A stretch of 64,000 nt of DNA from NCBI RefSeq assembly GCF_010092505.1, contig NZ_CP048021.1:2666001-2730000 (forward strand), in the 5' to 3' direction. A model generated the notes under the pieces. That model worked only from the letters and a program-made list of their open reading frames with translations. It was not told where the DNA came from and made no database searches. The translations under genes were made by a program, and so were the position numbers. Shown piece by piece: positions 8,992 through 17,258 of this stretch (position 1 is its first letter; each line of letters starts with the position of its first letter). Source of the DNA: Virgibacillus sp. MSP4-1. Lineage in GTDB: Bacteria; Bacillota; Bacilli; Bacillales; Alkalibacillaceae.

Positions 8992-10515
8992 TTAATAAAA
9001 TGACATCGGATTTACATAGGAACCATTTTTCAGAATTTCAAAATGTAAGTGAACACCTGTTGAGTAACCTGTATTTCCCATGACCCCGATAGCCTGCCCT
9101 TTCTTAACGGACTGACCACTGCTGACCCGGATGGATGCTAAATGATTGTAAGTGGTTTTGTACCCATTTCCATGGTTAATGACAACCCGATTTCCGTAGC
9201 CATTACTCTGATAGCCTGCTGTGGTCACAACTCCGCCATCTGCAGCATAAAGGGTACGGTTGCTTACACCGGAAATGTCTATACCACTATGGTAGCCACC
9301 GCCTCGAGGCCCCATATAACTGGTAATAATTCCACCTGCAGCAGGCCATTGAAACTGACCTGATCCTTTACGAGCGGGGCCCGATGCTGATTGATTTGAT
9401 GTAGAAGTCTTTGTTCCTTTTAAAACAATCTTTTCTACAGGCTCTTTTAAAATTTCTTCATTAAGTTTTATTTTCTTCGTCACTTTCCCGTTTCGTTTTA
9501 CAACTTTATATTGAATTTCTTTTTTCCCTTTTTCACCCTGTTGCTTTACCTTCCTGTCACCTGCATATAAGGTGGAGGTTTCCTCATATTCTGTATCATA
9601 ATCAATGTCTTTATGTTCCATCTTTTCTTCTACGGTTACAACCTGTACAATAGGCTCCTGGTTTTCAACCTTTATCTCCTGTCCAATTTGCAGAATCTCG
9701 TCCTCTTCTAATTCAGGATTCAAATCAAGAATTTCATTTATGGACAAGTCGTAATCATTCGCAACGCTTCTTAAAAATTCGCCTTTCTCAATAACATGAA
9801 CTTTTTCGCTGCTCTTATCCTGTTCCAACAGCTTCAACCCCTGTTCAATCGTTAATAATTCGTCGGGATTGGCCGTATCTTCCTCAATATGAATTTCCTC
9901 TGTTAAAGACAAATCCAGCATTTTGGACTCTCCCGCAGAAAGGGGGGCCTGCTGTTTGTCAGGATTCTCTTTCTGCTTGTCATTATTGGACTCTGTCTTT
10001 TTATCTTGTTTGTTTTCCAACTCTATGTTCAGCAAATGGTTTTCCTTGGCCCGCTTCAGCTGATCTTCTGTGAGATATTTAGATTGAAATTCCTTCAACA
10101 GCTTCTTTACCATTTCTTTCGTTTTAAAGTAGCCAATTACTTCCTCACCTACGATCAGCTTTTGGGCCTTCACATTAAAGGTGATTTTATTCTTCAGATT
10201 GTTAAGTACCTTCTTATTATTAAAAGAAGGCTGAAAGGCAAATTCCGATATGTATGTAATCTCTTCATTCACAGCAAGATTCAGATTTTCATCGTAATTC
10301 TTCTCTGCCTGTTCGACCTGTTCCTTTAAAAAGGATTCCACGATTTCTTTATCTCCTACCGAACCAAGATGTTCACCTGAGACATATACGTGATAAATCT
10401 TTGGGAAAGAATCTGTCTCTGCATGTACTGTGCTTACGGATAACAGCAGAGCCATACAAACAAGGAAAATCACCTTGCCATTAAAATGCATCCATCGCTT
10501 CTTTTTATATTTCAT
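8992..10515 (-). CDS. Secreted LysM-G5-M23 peptidoglycan peptidase
   Basis: 507 residues: signal peptide (about 1-32, cleavage after VHA), a helical region (35-200), LysM (about 239-284), G5 domain (about 285-367) and an M23/LytM zinc peptidase domain (about 390-505). The LytM ligands are visible: His409 and Asp413 in HSGID, and His489/His491 in HLHFE. It should cleave peptide cross-bridges outside the membrane. It lies just upstream of walR on the same strand with its own terminator, a context fitting a WalR-controlled wall hydrolase. Three TGT half-site-like motifs 11 bp apart stand upstream (10634-10661). Confidence 0.92.
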   Translation of the reverse strand: MKYKKKRWMHFNGKVIFLVCMALLLSVSTVHAETDSFPKIYHVYVSGEHLGSVGDKEIVESFLKEQVEQAEKNYDENLNLAVNEEITYISEFAFQPSFNNKKVLNNLKNKITFNVKAQKLIVGEEVIGYFKTKEMVKKLLKEFQSKYLTEDQLKRAKENHLLNIELENKQDKKTESNNDKQKENPDKQQAPLSAGESKMLDLSLTEEIHIEEDTANPDELLTIEQGLKLLEQDKSSEKVHVIEKGEFLRSVANDYDLSINEILDLNPELEEDEILQIGQEIKVENQEPIVQVVTVEEKMEHKDIDYDTEYEETSTLYAGDRKVKQQGEKGKKEIQYKVVKRNGKVTKKIKLNEEILKEPVEKIVLKGTKTSTSNQSASGPARKGSGQFQWPAAGGIITSYMGPRGGGYHSGIDISGVSNRTLYAADGGVVTTAGYQSNGYGNRVVINHGNGYKTTYNHLASIRVSSGQSVKKGQAIGVMGNTGYSTGVHLHFEILKNGSYVNPMSFY

Positions 10516-10602
10516 CGCTACTGTATCCTCCTATAGAGATCATTTAATCTGCTACGGTGGTTTTTTTACTATTCACAATTATAATACTAATCTACCATAA
10601 AT

Positions 10603-10661
10603 CTACTAATCATATAAATAGAATTAGTAGAAATGTAATACACTTGTATAATAGTTGTTAA
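10603..10661. promoter_or_regulatory. Candidate operator: inverted CTACTAAT repeat and three 11-bp-spaced TGTxxx motifs
   Basis: CTACTAAT (10603-10610) faces ATTAGTAG (10623-10630). Next to it TGTAAT (10634), TGTATA (10645) and TGTTAA (10656) recur every 11 bases. WalR binds direct repeats TGTWAH-N5-TGTWAH; two of the three hexamers match exactly and the middle one has one mismatch. The motifs read on the plus strand whereas the peptidase gene is on the minus strand, which weakens the assignment. Confidence 0.45.
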
Positions 10662-10944
10662 ATTTATCCAATTTGTGTGAAACAATCTGACTATATCAGC
10701 CATTATTCGCAGAAAAGGCTTTTATTTCGACAGAGGAATGTAACAGGTTTATTACAGGGGGAGAGGACTGGCGGCTTCGTATATTGGCACGATTGAATCG
10801 TTGAATTTCCAGGGATCTATTAGGATTTTGATGGCACTGGTCAGCCTCGGAGTGCTTCTGAAGGACGAATAGAAGCTTGGATTTTTGTAGAAATGTCCTT
10901 CATACCGGTTTCAGTGATCAGGAGCAGTACCATTCCTCAGGGTA
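10662..10944. other. Gene-free stretch between the M23 gene and tRNA-Phe
   Basis: No complete gene is seen. A plus-strand frame from about 10748 to 10870 ends in a hydrophobic stretch SIRILMALVSLGVLLKDE but has no start codon with a ribosome site. The segment 10857-10905 carries GAAGGAC and GTCCTTCAT arms resembling the inverted repeats at 15000-15115. Confidence 0.4.
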
Positions 10945-10951
10945 TAAAAAA

Positions 10952-10985
10952 ATCCACCTATTAGCTAAGGGTCTAATAGGTGGAT
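10952..10985 (-). terminator. Terminator after tRNA-Phe
   Basis: 13-bp perfect stem (10952-10964 with 10973-10985, ATCCACCTATTAG) and an 8-base loop, followed on the minus strand by a run of T. Located 12 bases after the tRNA 3' end. Confidence 0.85.
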
Positions 10986-10996
10986 CTATGCTGTGA

Positions 10997-11069
<73 letters not shown>

Positions 11070-11129
11070 CTTTATCTGGCAACAATGATCATAATATATC
11101 ATAAAAGGAATCAGCAACGCAATCTATTT

Positions 11130-11789
11130 TTACAGTTTTCTAAGTTGATCACCCTGTTTGATGATAATATTTACATGACCCGCTGTCCCGCTTGTCACAT
11201 GATTATCCACCTCTGAAACATCAATATTGGCTTTGATTGTCACTAATTTATAATTGTCCGCTTTAATGGTTGCTTTGTATGGTTCAATTTGGTTCAGTAA
11301 TGAGACCATCCTTGCTTCTTCCTCAAATGGATATTGATCATAGAAATCAATATGAAACGAAACGTCCTTACCGTTCAAATTCTCAAAAGGAAGTTCACAC
11401 ACAGCCTGCATGGTATCGGCGGTTATCATTTCAAAACTGCACTCACTCGCTTCCTGATCATAGGAGATAGCGTAGATTCCGTCTGCTAATGTTTTTTGAT
11501 AGGTATCAGCAAGAGCATTGGGCAGAAAGATACCAGCTATGATAGCCATAAGGACAAAACGTGACTGGTACTTTTTTAAGGAATTATAGAACATAAACAG
11601 GCTGATGATCAGTAAGAGCAGTGACGTAAGCCCAACAGATTGTAAACCATTTACTGTCGCCACCGGAATATTCAATATCGATACGATTTCCTCCCCAAAA
11701 GGATGTCGATGGGGAAATGGAAAGTTTAAAATCATTGCAGCTATAAACGGTATAAAGGCCATATAGAACAATCTTTGGTTTGCCAGCAT
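11130..11789 (-). CDS. Membrane protein of unknown function with C-terminal exported domain
   Basis: 219 residues from ATG 11789, preceded by GGGAGG 7 bases away; the ATG two codons earlier is too close to that site. Two or three hydrophobic helices (about 7-25, 50-70 and 79-96) are followed by a soluble region of about 120 residues with two Cys (SECSFEM and AVCELPF) that could form a disulphide. I do not recognise the family. The 76-residue membrane protein gene lies about 90 bases upstream, in the same direction. Confidence 0.7.
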   Translation of the reverse strand: MLANQRLFYMAFIPFIAAMILNFPFPHRHPFGEEIVSILNIPVATVNGLQSVGLTSLLLLIISLFMFYNSLKKYQSRFVLMAIIAGIFLPNALADTYQKTLADGIYAISYDQEASECSFEMITADTMQAVCELPFENLNGKDVSFHIDFYDQYPFEEEARMVSLLNQIEPYKATIKADNYKLVTIKANIDVSEVDNHVTSGTAGHVNIIIKQGDQLRKL

Positions 11790-11862
11790 GTTCATACCTC
11801 CCGAAAACCTTAGGGTACTTGCTCATAAGAAAAGGGACCACCTATATATATGGAGACCTGTC

Positions 11863-11900
11863 CTAAAGAGTTATCCCCTAATTGGACCATAACTCTTTAG
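11863..11900. repeat. Perfect 12-bp hairpin at the 3' end of the small membrane-protein gene
   Basis: CTAAAGAGTTAT (11863-11874) pairs with ATAACTCTTTAG (11889-11900), covering the last codons and stop of the upstream gene. No T-tract follows on the minus strand, so it may be a processing or weak termination structure rather than a classical terminator. Confidence 0.5.
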
Positions 11901-12108
11901 CACACTGATAAGCGACTTTTAAAAACAGCACAACTGCAATAACCAGTAAAATTCCATTAAATAAAAAATCAAACAAGTATTGTATATAGACACCGACAAA
12001 TGGGAATTCAAACAGTAACGGTAAATCCAGACTAGCTATTTTATGGATACCGAACACCAATAACAAACTAATGATCAGCTTGATTAAATAGTTTTTTAGT
12101 TGACTCAA
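11878..12108 (-). CDS. Small two-helix membrane protein, unknown
   Basis: 76 residues from a TTG start at 12108, with GGAGGG 9 bases upstream; the ATG just before it is out of frame. Two hydrophobic segments (about 8-25 and 44-66) are separated by a short loop. No motif is recognised. It lies between purA and the membrane protein at 11130-11789, same strand, and may form a unit with the latter. Confidence 0.65.
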   Translation of the reverse strand: MSQLKNYLIKLIISLLLVFGIHKIASLDLPLLFEFPFVGVYIQYLFDFLFNGILLVIAVVLFLKVAYQCAKELWSN

Positions 12109-12143
12109 TGCTGCATTCCCTCCTCAGGCTCCCTCTTCACGAC

Positions 12144-12180
12144 AAAAAGCATATCCATTTATACTACCTATAGATATGCT
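12144..12180 (-). terminator. Terminator of purA
   Basis: Stem GCATATC / GATATGC (12149-12155 and 12173-12179) followed by TTTTT when read on the minus strand. Located about 85 bases past the purA stop codon. Confidence 0.65.
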
Positions 12181-12263
12181 CATCGCTTATGACTAATTAT
12201 ATCATTTTATACTTCTACTGGTAAACCTTGGAATCTATCTGTTTTCCTGCCTTACTAACCCTG

Positions 12264-13553
12264 CTATTCACTGTAGATATCTTTCTGAACGATGGTCTGT
12301 GCACGATCAGGACCTACGGAAAAGATGGCAATAGGAATTCCCGTCAATTCGGAAATTCTCTTCATGTAATTTTGAGTGTTAACAGGTAAATCATCAAAAG
12401 AACGAACACCTGTGATGTCTTCCTTCCAGCCTGGCAGTTCCTCGTATACGGGGCTGCACTCAGATAGTACACTCAAGCTGGCAGGATATTCATCCATGTG
12501 TTTGCCCTGATATTCATAGGCTGTACATATTTTGACCGTGTCCAAACCAGTCAGAACATCTAATGAATTTAAGGATAGATCGGTAATTCCGCTTACTCTT
12601 TTTGCATGGCGAACCACCACGGTATCAAACCAGCCTACCCTTCTTGGACGGCCTGTGGTTGTTCCATACTCCCGTCCTGTTTCTCTGATCTGATTCCCCA
12701 CTTTATCATGAAGCTCTGTAGGGAACGGGCCATCACCTACGCGGGTTGTGTAAGCTTTAGAAACGCCCATCACACGATCTATCTTAGAAGGGCCAATCCC
12801 GGCTCCAACCGTTACGCCCCCTGCAGAAGGGTTCGATGAGGTCACGAATGGATATGTACCCTGATCAATGTCGAGCATCACACCTTGTGCACCTTCAAAT
12901 AAAATATCCTTTCCTCCATCTGCTGCGTCATTTAAAATGACGGAAGTATCGCATACATATGGAGCAATCTCCTGCCCATAGGCAAAATACTCTTCAAAAA
13001 TTTCCTCAGCATTAACCGGCTCTGCATCATAAATTTTTTCAAACAGAAGATTTTTTTCTTCCACATTGGCCTGTAGCTTAGACCAGAAAATGTCTTTGTC
13101 TAATAAATCAGCCACACGAATTCCAGTACGTGCGATTTTATCTGAATAGGCCGGACCAATTCCTTTTTTTGTAGTGCCGATTTTATTATCGCCTTTGCTC
13201 TGCTCCTGAAGCTCATCCAGCTTGATATGATAAGGTAAAATAACCTGTGCCCGATTGCTGATCCGTAATTGGTCCAGGGAAACGGAGCGTTGCTTTAAAT
13301 AGTTCATTTCCTCAATCAGTGCTTTTGGATTAATCACCAGGCCATTCCCCATTACACAGGTCTTATCCTCATAAAAGATCCCGGACGGAATTAAATGCAG
13401 TTTATATGTATCTCCATTAAATACGATGGTATGGCCGGCATTGTTTCCTCCCTGATAGCGGGCAACGAACTCAGCCTGCTTTGATAAAAAATCTGTAATC
13501 TTCCCTTTTCCTTCATCTCCCCATTGGGTTCCTACGACTACCGCTGTTGTCAT
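12264..13553 (-). CDS. purA: Adenylosuccinate synthetase
   Basis: 429 residues, normal for the family. It joins IMP and aspartate using GTP, the first committed step from IMP to AMP. The N-terminal GTP-binding and catalytic motif QWGDEGKGK, the loop GNNAGHT and [14 protein letters not shown] are intact. It has its own promoter with PurR-like boxes (13598-13643) and a terminator, so it is monocistronic, as in B. subtilis near the same wal genes. Confidence 0.98.
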   Translation of the reverse strand: MTTAVVVGTQWGDEGKGKITDFLSKQAEFVARYQGGNNAGHTIVFNGDTYKLHLIPSGIFYEDKTCVMGNGLVINPKALIEEMNYLKQRSVSLDQLRISNRAQVILPYHIKLDELQEQSKGDNKIGTTKKGIGPAYSDKIARTGIRVADLLDKDIFWSKLQANVEEKNLLFEKIYDAEPVNAEEIFEEYFAYGQEIAPYVCDTSVILNDAADGGKDILFEGAQGVMLDIDQGTYPFVTSSNPSAGGVTVGAGIGPSKIDRVMGVSKAYTTRVGDGPFPTELHDKVGNQIRETGREYGTTTGRPRRVGWFDTVVVRHAKRVSGITDLSLNSLDVLTGLDTVKICTAYEYQGKHMDEYPASLSVLSECSPVYEELPGWKEDITGVRSFDDLPVNTQNYMKRISELTGIPIAIFSVGPDRAQTIVQKDIYSE

Positions 13554-13597
13554 TCAAACACACCCCCAAAAATATAACCACTCTAATATCCAAGCTA

Positions 13598-13643
13598 ATT
13601 CTACCAATGTTATGGAATCATCGTCAAGCAGAATCCGAACATT
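13598..13643 (-). promoter_or_regulatory. purA promoter with two PurR-box-like sequences
   Basis: On the minus strand TTGACG (13622-13627) and TAGAAT (13598-13603) are 18 bases apart. One PurBox-like sequence GAATCCGAACATT (13631-13643) matches AWWWCCGAACWWT at 12 of 13 positions. An oppositely oriented, weaker one AATGTTATGGAAT (13606-13618) overlaps the spacer. Paired inverted boxes over the promoter are the usual PurR arrangement. Confidence 0.65.
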
Positions 13644-13692
13644 ATTAATCTATCGATATATATCATTCGATAAATTATATATTCCTCCCACC

Positions 13693-14169
13693 TCAGACGG
13701 TTAAATCATTTTCCTTTTTTAAATTCAATGCATTTTTAAGTAATTTCTGAAGTACACCGGCGAAAATTGCAATCACTAAAGAGGTAAAAATAATGACAAG
13801 TCCAATGATAGCTATTCCTGGATGAAGAGCGCTTTGCGTCATAAGAAATAACGCACCTGATGCATAAGAAATACTAATCGTTACTGCACAATATTTTATA
13901 TAAATCAAAGCGGATGCAGACCTATCCGTAAAGGCATAATTCTGATCAATGAACTTTAAAAGCTGTAAAGCCTGATAAAGTGCCACCAGAAAAGGGATAA
14001 CGGTTCCATACAATCCAATTAAAACAGGATACTGCAAATAGGCATATTCCGGGTACATTCCCGCTGTGTAGCTAGCTAATTGAGGCAACGCGAATACACA
14101 CAAAACAAGAACGGTAACCCCTATGATGAAAATAATCGCTTTTAGGAATAGTGTTGCTCCTTGTTTCAC
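13693..14169 (-). CDS. DUF2975-type membrane protein
   Basis: 158 residues from GTG 14169; GAGAGG lies 8 bases upstream, whereas the earlier in-frame GTG at 14178 overlaps it. Four transmembrane helices (about 7-27, 45-65, 87-108 and 118-142) and the pattern FIDQNYAFTDRSASALIYIKYC match DUF2975 proteins, whose function is unknown. In many Firmicutes such genes are followed by a small XRE-type regulator. Here none follows; the next gene is purA, 140 bases on. Confidence 0.75.
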   Translation of the reverse strand: MKQGATLFLKAIIFIIGVTVLVLCVFALPQLASYTAGMYPEYAYLQYPVLIGLYGTVIPFLVALYQALQLLKFIDQNYAFTDRSASALIYIKYCAVTISISYASGALFLMTQSALHPGIAIIGLVIIFTSLVIAIFAGVLQKLLKNALNLKKENDLTV

Positions 14170-14346
14170 GGGAAACACCTCTCTTTTTTATTCTATTCCA
14201 ATCTTAATTCATATTATATTGTTTTACAATAAATTATTATTTGTTATTAATATTATTATATTGTTTTGTGAATTCCCTATGACTTATTAAATAAAAGGAT
14301 AAACCATCTCAGCCTGTAAGACCCGCTTTCTGAAGGAGAGGAGAAG

Positions 14347-14439
14347 ATTTATGCCCTATTACTAACTATTCTCATGCTAATGATCCTGTTTTCGATGCCG
14401 CTATTAAAACTTCTTAAATTGATAAGACAGGTTTGTTAG
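14347..14439 (+). CDS. Possible 30-residue hydrophobic peptide with ATT start
   Basis: A GGAGAGGAG ribosome site at 14335-14343 is followed by ATT at 14347, then YALLLTILMLMILFSMPLLK and LLKLIRQVC before TAG at 14437-14439. The single hydrophobic helix with a basic end looks like a small membrane peptide. The nearby ATG at 14351 is out of frame and gives only four codons; an in-frame ATG at 14374 would give 21 residues. It lies 41 bases before a lipoprotein gene that also seems to start with ATT. Speculative. Confidence 0.3.
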   Translation: MYALLLTILMLMILFSMPLLKLLKLIRQVC

Positions 14440-14480
14440 GATAGAGTTAATGGAAATTGAATTGAAAACGGAGGGGTAGT

Positions 14481-14969
14481 ATTAAAAAGATCTATTTTTT
14501 AATTTTGGTGCCAGTGTTTCTATTAACGGGCTGCAGTACGCAAACGATGGAGGAAGTTTTCCACGAGGAAATGAACGATCATGATATTGAGAATTATTCC
14601 CTGTTTTATTTACATAAAGACAAAGCTGCTGAAAAAGGAATCATACTCTATCAAACGCCTCCTAAAAGAAATATCTCATTGGTTTATTTTAAAGCTAATC
14701 ATTCAAAGGGTGCGGAAGACCATTGGGTATGGACGAAATCTGCAAGTTGCAATCAAAAATGGGGTGAGACAAAAATTGCAGACGGTGGCCCTTACATTTA
14801 TTGTGGTACGGTTGGCAGCAAATATGAAAAAGTTCTGGTTAATGGGGAAGAGGCCAAAATGGTTACTTTGGATGAAGCGCAAATCTGGTACTATCTAACT
14901 GCGAATAAGAATGCAGAAGGAAAAGCGGTTTTAGTTGATGGCTCTGAGGAGTGGTTTCACAGAGATTAG
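14481..14969 (+). CDS. Putative lipoprotein, apparent ATT start
   Basis: 162 residues if it begins at ATT 14481, 4-5 bases after GGAGGGG. That gives KKIYFLILVPVFLLTGC, a textbook lipoprotein signal with basic n-region and lipobox LLTG-Cys18. The first conventional candidate, TTG 14505, removes the basic n-region and has no ribosome site. The mature protein (about 144 residues) has several Trp residues and two further Cys (ASCNQKW and YIYCGT); no family is recognised. It should sit on the outer face of the membrane. Confidence 0.65.
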   Translation: MKKIYFLILVPVFLLTGCSTQTMEEVFHEEMNDHDIENYSLFYLHKDKAAEKGIILYQTPPKRNISLVYFKANHSKGAEDHWVWTKSASCNQKWGETKIADGGPYIYCGTVGSKYEKVLVNGEEAKMVTLDEAQIWYYLTANKNAEGKAVLVDGSEEWFHRD

Positions 14970-14989
14970 CTTTGCATATTCAGAAGATA

Positions 14990-15235
14990 ACATGGGCGTG
15001 AAGGACAAGTCGGGGTGTCTTTTGTCTGGCTTTTGTCCTTCATATTGTTTATGAAAGACAATACACCGATCATTTGATTGCCAACTGTCCTTCATAAGGC
15101 TGATGAAGGACAGTTCACTGGTGATTTGAGTGCTCAAATGGCCGTCATCACCCTTATGAAGACCCTTTCTCTGCTAATTTAAGTGCCATTTGGCCGTCAT
15201 ACCAGTTATGATGGCCATTATTATAAAATTCGAAT
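14990..15235. repeat. Cluster of inverted repeats (GTCCTTCAT and GCCATTTGGCCGTCAT types)
   Basis: GTCCTTCATAAGGCTGATGAAGGAC (positions about 15089-15113) is an imperfect dyad. Related GTCCTTCAT and AAGGACA arms occur at 15000-15045. Further on, two copies of a TGGCCGTCAT motif (15138-15147 and 15191-15200) each lie near a TTATGA box. No frame with a credible start is present. Similar arms occur at 10857-10905. It looks like the remains of a small intergenic repeat. Confidence 0.5.
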
Positions 15236-15248
15236 CCCTTTTTGGTCT

Positions 15249-15350
15249 TCATCCACAATTCACAGCCAATACACCATCCTCCACATCCGTTATCCACAAT
15301 CCACACCCACCAACTATCCTCTACATCCATTATCCACAATCCACAGCCTG
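15249..15350. repeat. 40-bp tandem repeat carrying DnaA boxes
   Basis: About two and a half copies of a 40-41-bp unit (starts near 15252, 15293 and 15333). Each begins TCCACAATYCACA and the first two end CATCCRTTA. The joints create TTATCCACA at 15290-15298 and 15330-15338, exactly 40 bp apart, and a near match TCATCCACA at 15249-15257. It lies between the lipoprotein gene and the 3' end of dnaC, outside any gene. Confidence 0.75.
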
Positions 15351-15413
15351 CCTTATCACCCTGTCTATCTATGAAACCAAAAAAAAGAAACCTATCATTA
15401 CTGAAATAGGTTT

Positions 15414-16781
15414 CTAAGCTGGCGGGATGTCCTCTTCGCCATACCTCTGATCTAAGTTTACGAATTTGTTGTATTCTTTCACAAAGGCTAATTCAACTGT
15501 GCCAACAGGTCCATTTCTCTGCTTGGCAATAATAATTTCAATGATATTCTCTTTCTCTGAGTCTTCCCGATTATAATAGTCATCACGATACAGGAAGCCG
15601 ATAACGTCCGCATCCTGCTCAATACTTCCGGATTCACGAATGTCGGACATAATGGGACGCTTGTCCTGTCTTTGTTCGACCCCACGGGAGAGCTGAGATA
15701 AGGCAATAACAGGAACATTTAATTCTCTTGCAAGAGCTTTTAGCTGTCTCGAAATCTCTGAAACTTCCTGCTGGCGGTTTTCACCACTGCGCGTGCCAGA
15801 GCCCTGAATAAGCTGCAAATAGTCAATTAAAATCATACCAAGACCGCCATCCTGTTTTAAACGGCGGCATTTGGAACGTATCTCATTAACCTTTACACCA
15901 GGAGTATCATCAATATAGATTCCGGCATTTGACAGACTTCCCATTGCCATCGTCAGCTTACCCCAGTCTTCAGCTGTGAGATTTCCTGTTCTGAGTCTCT
16001 GTGCATCAATATTCCCTTCTGCACAAAGCATACGCATCACCAGCTGTTCAGCCCCCATCTCCAGACTGAATATGGCTACATTTTCGTCAGTTTGTACGGA
16101 AACATTCTGGGCAATGTTTAAGGCAAATGCCGTCTTTCCCACAGATGGACGGGCCGCTACAATGATTAAATCATTTTTCTGGAAACCGGACGTAATCTGA
16201 TCCAGGTCTTTAAAGCCTGTAGCAACACCTGTAACTTCTGCATCATGATGATGAAGCTGTTCGATATTATCATAGACTTCAATTAAGACATCTTTTATAT
16301 TTTTAAATTTTCCAGAGTTCTTTTGATTGGAAACTTCTAAGATGCTTTTTTCAGCATCATTTAAAACATTTGTTACTTCTTCTTCCTCGGAAAAACTTGT
16401 TTGTACAATATTCGTTGCTGCTGAAATTAATCGTCTTAGTGTGGATTTTTCCTCTACAATTCTCGCATAGTACTCAATATTTGCAGCTGTCGGAACTGAA
16501 TTGGCCAAATCACTTAAATAAGATACACCACCAATGTCATCCAGCAGCTTTTGATCCTGAAGAAGGGTTGTAATGGTTACAAGGTCAATCGGCTCCCCAC
16601 GATCGGAGAGCTGGAGCATCATTTCATAGATTTTCTGATGACTTGCCCGATAGAAATCTTCCGGAACTAAAATTTCCGAAGCTGTCACAACCGCTTGTGG
16701 TTCTAAAAAAATGGCACCAATAACTGCTTGCTCTGCTTCTATATTATGAGGTGGAGTACGATCATTCCATATCTCGTTCAA
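15414..16781 (-). CDS. dnaC: Replicative DNA helicase
   Basis: 455 residues. Hexameric helicase (DnaB of E. coli, DnaC of Bacillus) that unwinds DNA ahead of the fork. The N-terminal DnaB domain (about 8-110) opens with the family signature PHNIEAEQAVIGAIFLEP. The RecA-like core has Walker A ARPSVGKTAFAL, Walker B MILIDYLQLI and the DIRESGSIEQDADV motif. It follows rplI by about 30 bases on the same strand, as in Bacillus. Confidence 0.97.
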   Translation of the reverse strand: MNEIWNDRTPPHNIEAEQAVIGAIFLEPQAVVTASEILVPEDFYRASHQKIYEMMLQLSDRGEPIDLVTITTLLQDQKLLDDIGGVSYLSDLANSVPTAANIEYYARIVEEKSTLRRLISAATNIVQTSFSEEEEVTNVLNDAEKSILEVSNQKNSGKFKNIKDVLIEVYDNIEQLHHHDAEVTGVATGFKDLDQITSGFQKNDLIIVAARPSVGKTAFALNIAQNVSVQTDENVAIFSLEMGAEQLVMRMLCAEGNIDAQRLRTGNLTAEDWGKLTMAMGSLSNAGIYIDDTPGVKVNEIRSKCRRLKQDGGLGMILIDYLQLIQGSGTRSGENRQQEVSEISRQLKALARELNVPVIALSQLSRGVEQRQDKRPIMSDIRESGSIEQDADVIGFLYRDDYYNREDSEKENIIEIIIAKQRNGPVGTVELAFVKEYNKFVNLDQRYGEEDIPPA

Positions 16782-16811
16782 AACAAGTTTCCCCTTTCAG
16801 CTGAGGAAAAT

Positions 16812-17258
16812 TTATTTTTCCCCAACATGTACTTTGATGGTTCCTGTAACCTCCTGATGAAGCTTGACTGGAACATTGGTATACCCTAATGCACGAATCG
16901 GTTCATCAAGTTCAATTTTACGTTTATCCACTTTAATATTATGAGTTTTGTTTAGTTCATCGGCAATTTGCTTGCTGGTAATTGAGCCAAACAAACGGCC
17001 TGCATCTCCTGCTTTTGCCTTCAGTTCCACAGTAAGATTGGCAAGGGTTTCTTTAAGCTTTTTCGCTTCTTCTAATTCTTCCTGTTCCTGCTTCTTCTGC
17101 TTGTTCTTCTTCGCTTCCAGTGCTTTTAAGTTCGCATTGGTTGCTTCCACGGCAAGGTTGTTTTTTAAAAGATAGTTACGTGCATAGCCTTCCGCTACAT
17201 CCTTTACTTCGCCTTTTTTTCCTTTGCCTTTTACGTCTTTATTGAAAATAACCTTCAC
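16812..17258 (-). CDS. rplI: 50S ribosomal protein L9
   Basis: 148 residues, the family norm: N-terminal domain with [20 protein letters not shown], a long Lys/Glu-rich connecting helix (about 45-80), and a C-terminal RNA-binding domain. It binds 23S rRNA and helps keep the reading frame. Its start overlaps the gdpP stop codon by 4 bases, so it is probably translated by coupling. Confidence 0.97.
   Translation of the reverse strand: MKVIFNKDVKGKGKKGEVKDVAEGYARNYLLKNNLAVEATNANLKALEAKKNKQKKQEQEELEEAKKLKETLANLTVELKAKAGDAGRLFGSITSKQIADELNKTHNIKVDKRKIELDEPIRALGYTNVPVKLHQEVTGTIKVHVGEK

Noticed and set aside
10748-10870. Plus-strand frame ending in a hydrophobic stretch and KDE
   Set aside because: No start codon with a ribosome site, the frame is closed by a stop just upstream, and no family was recognised. 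Kept only as a note in the gap entry.
15154-15417. Short open frames on both strands in the 40-bp repeat
   Set aside because: They are low-complexity translations of the tandem repeat (Thr/Pro/His-rich or Trp/Gly-rich) without ribosome sites.
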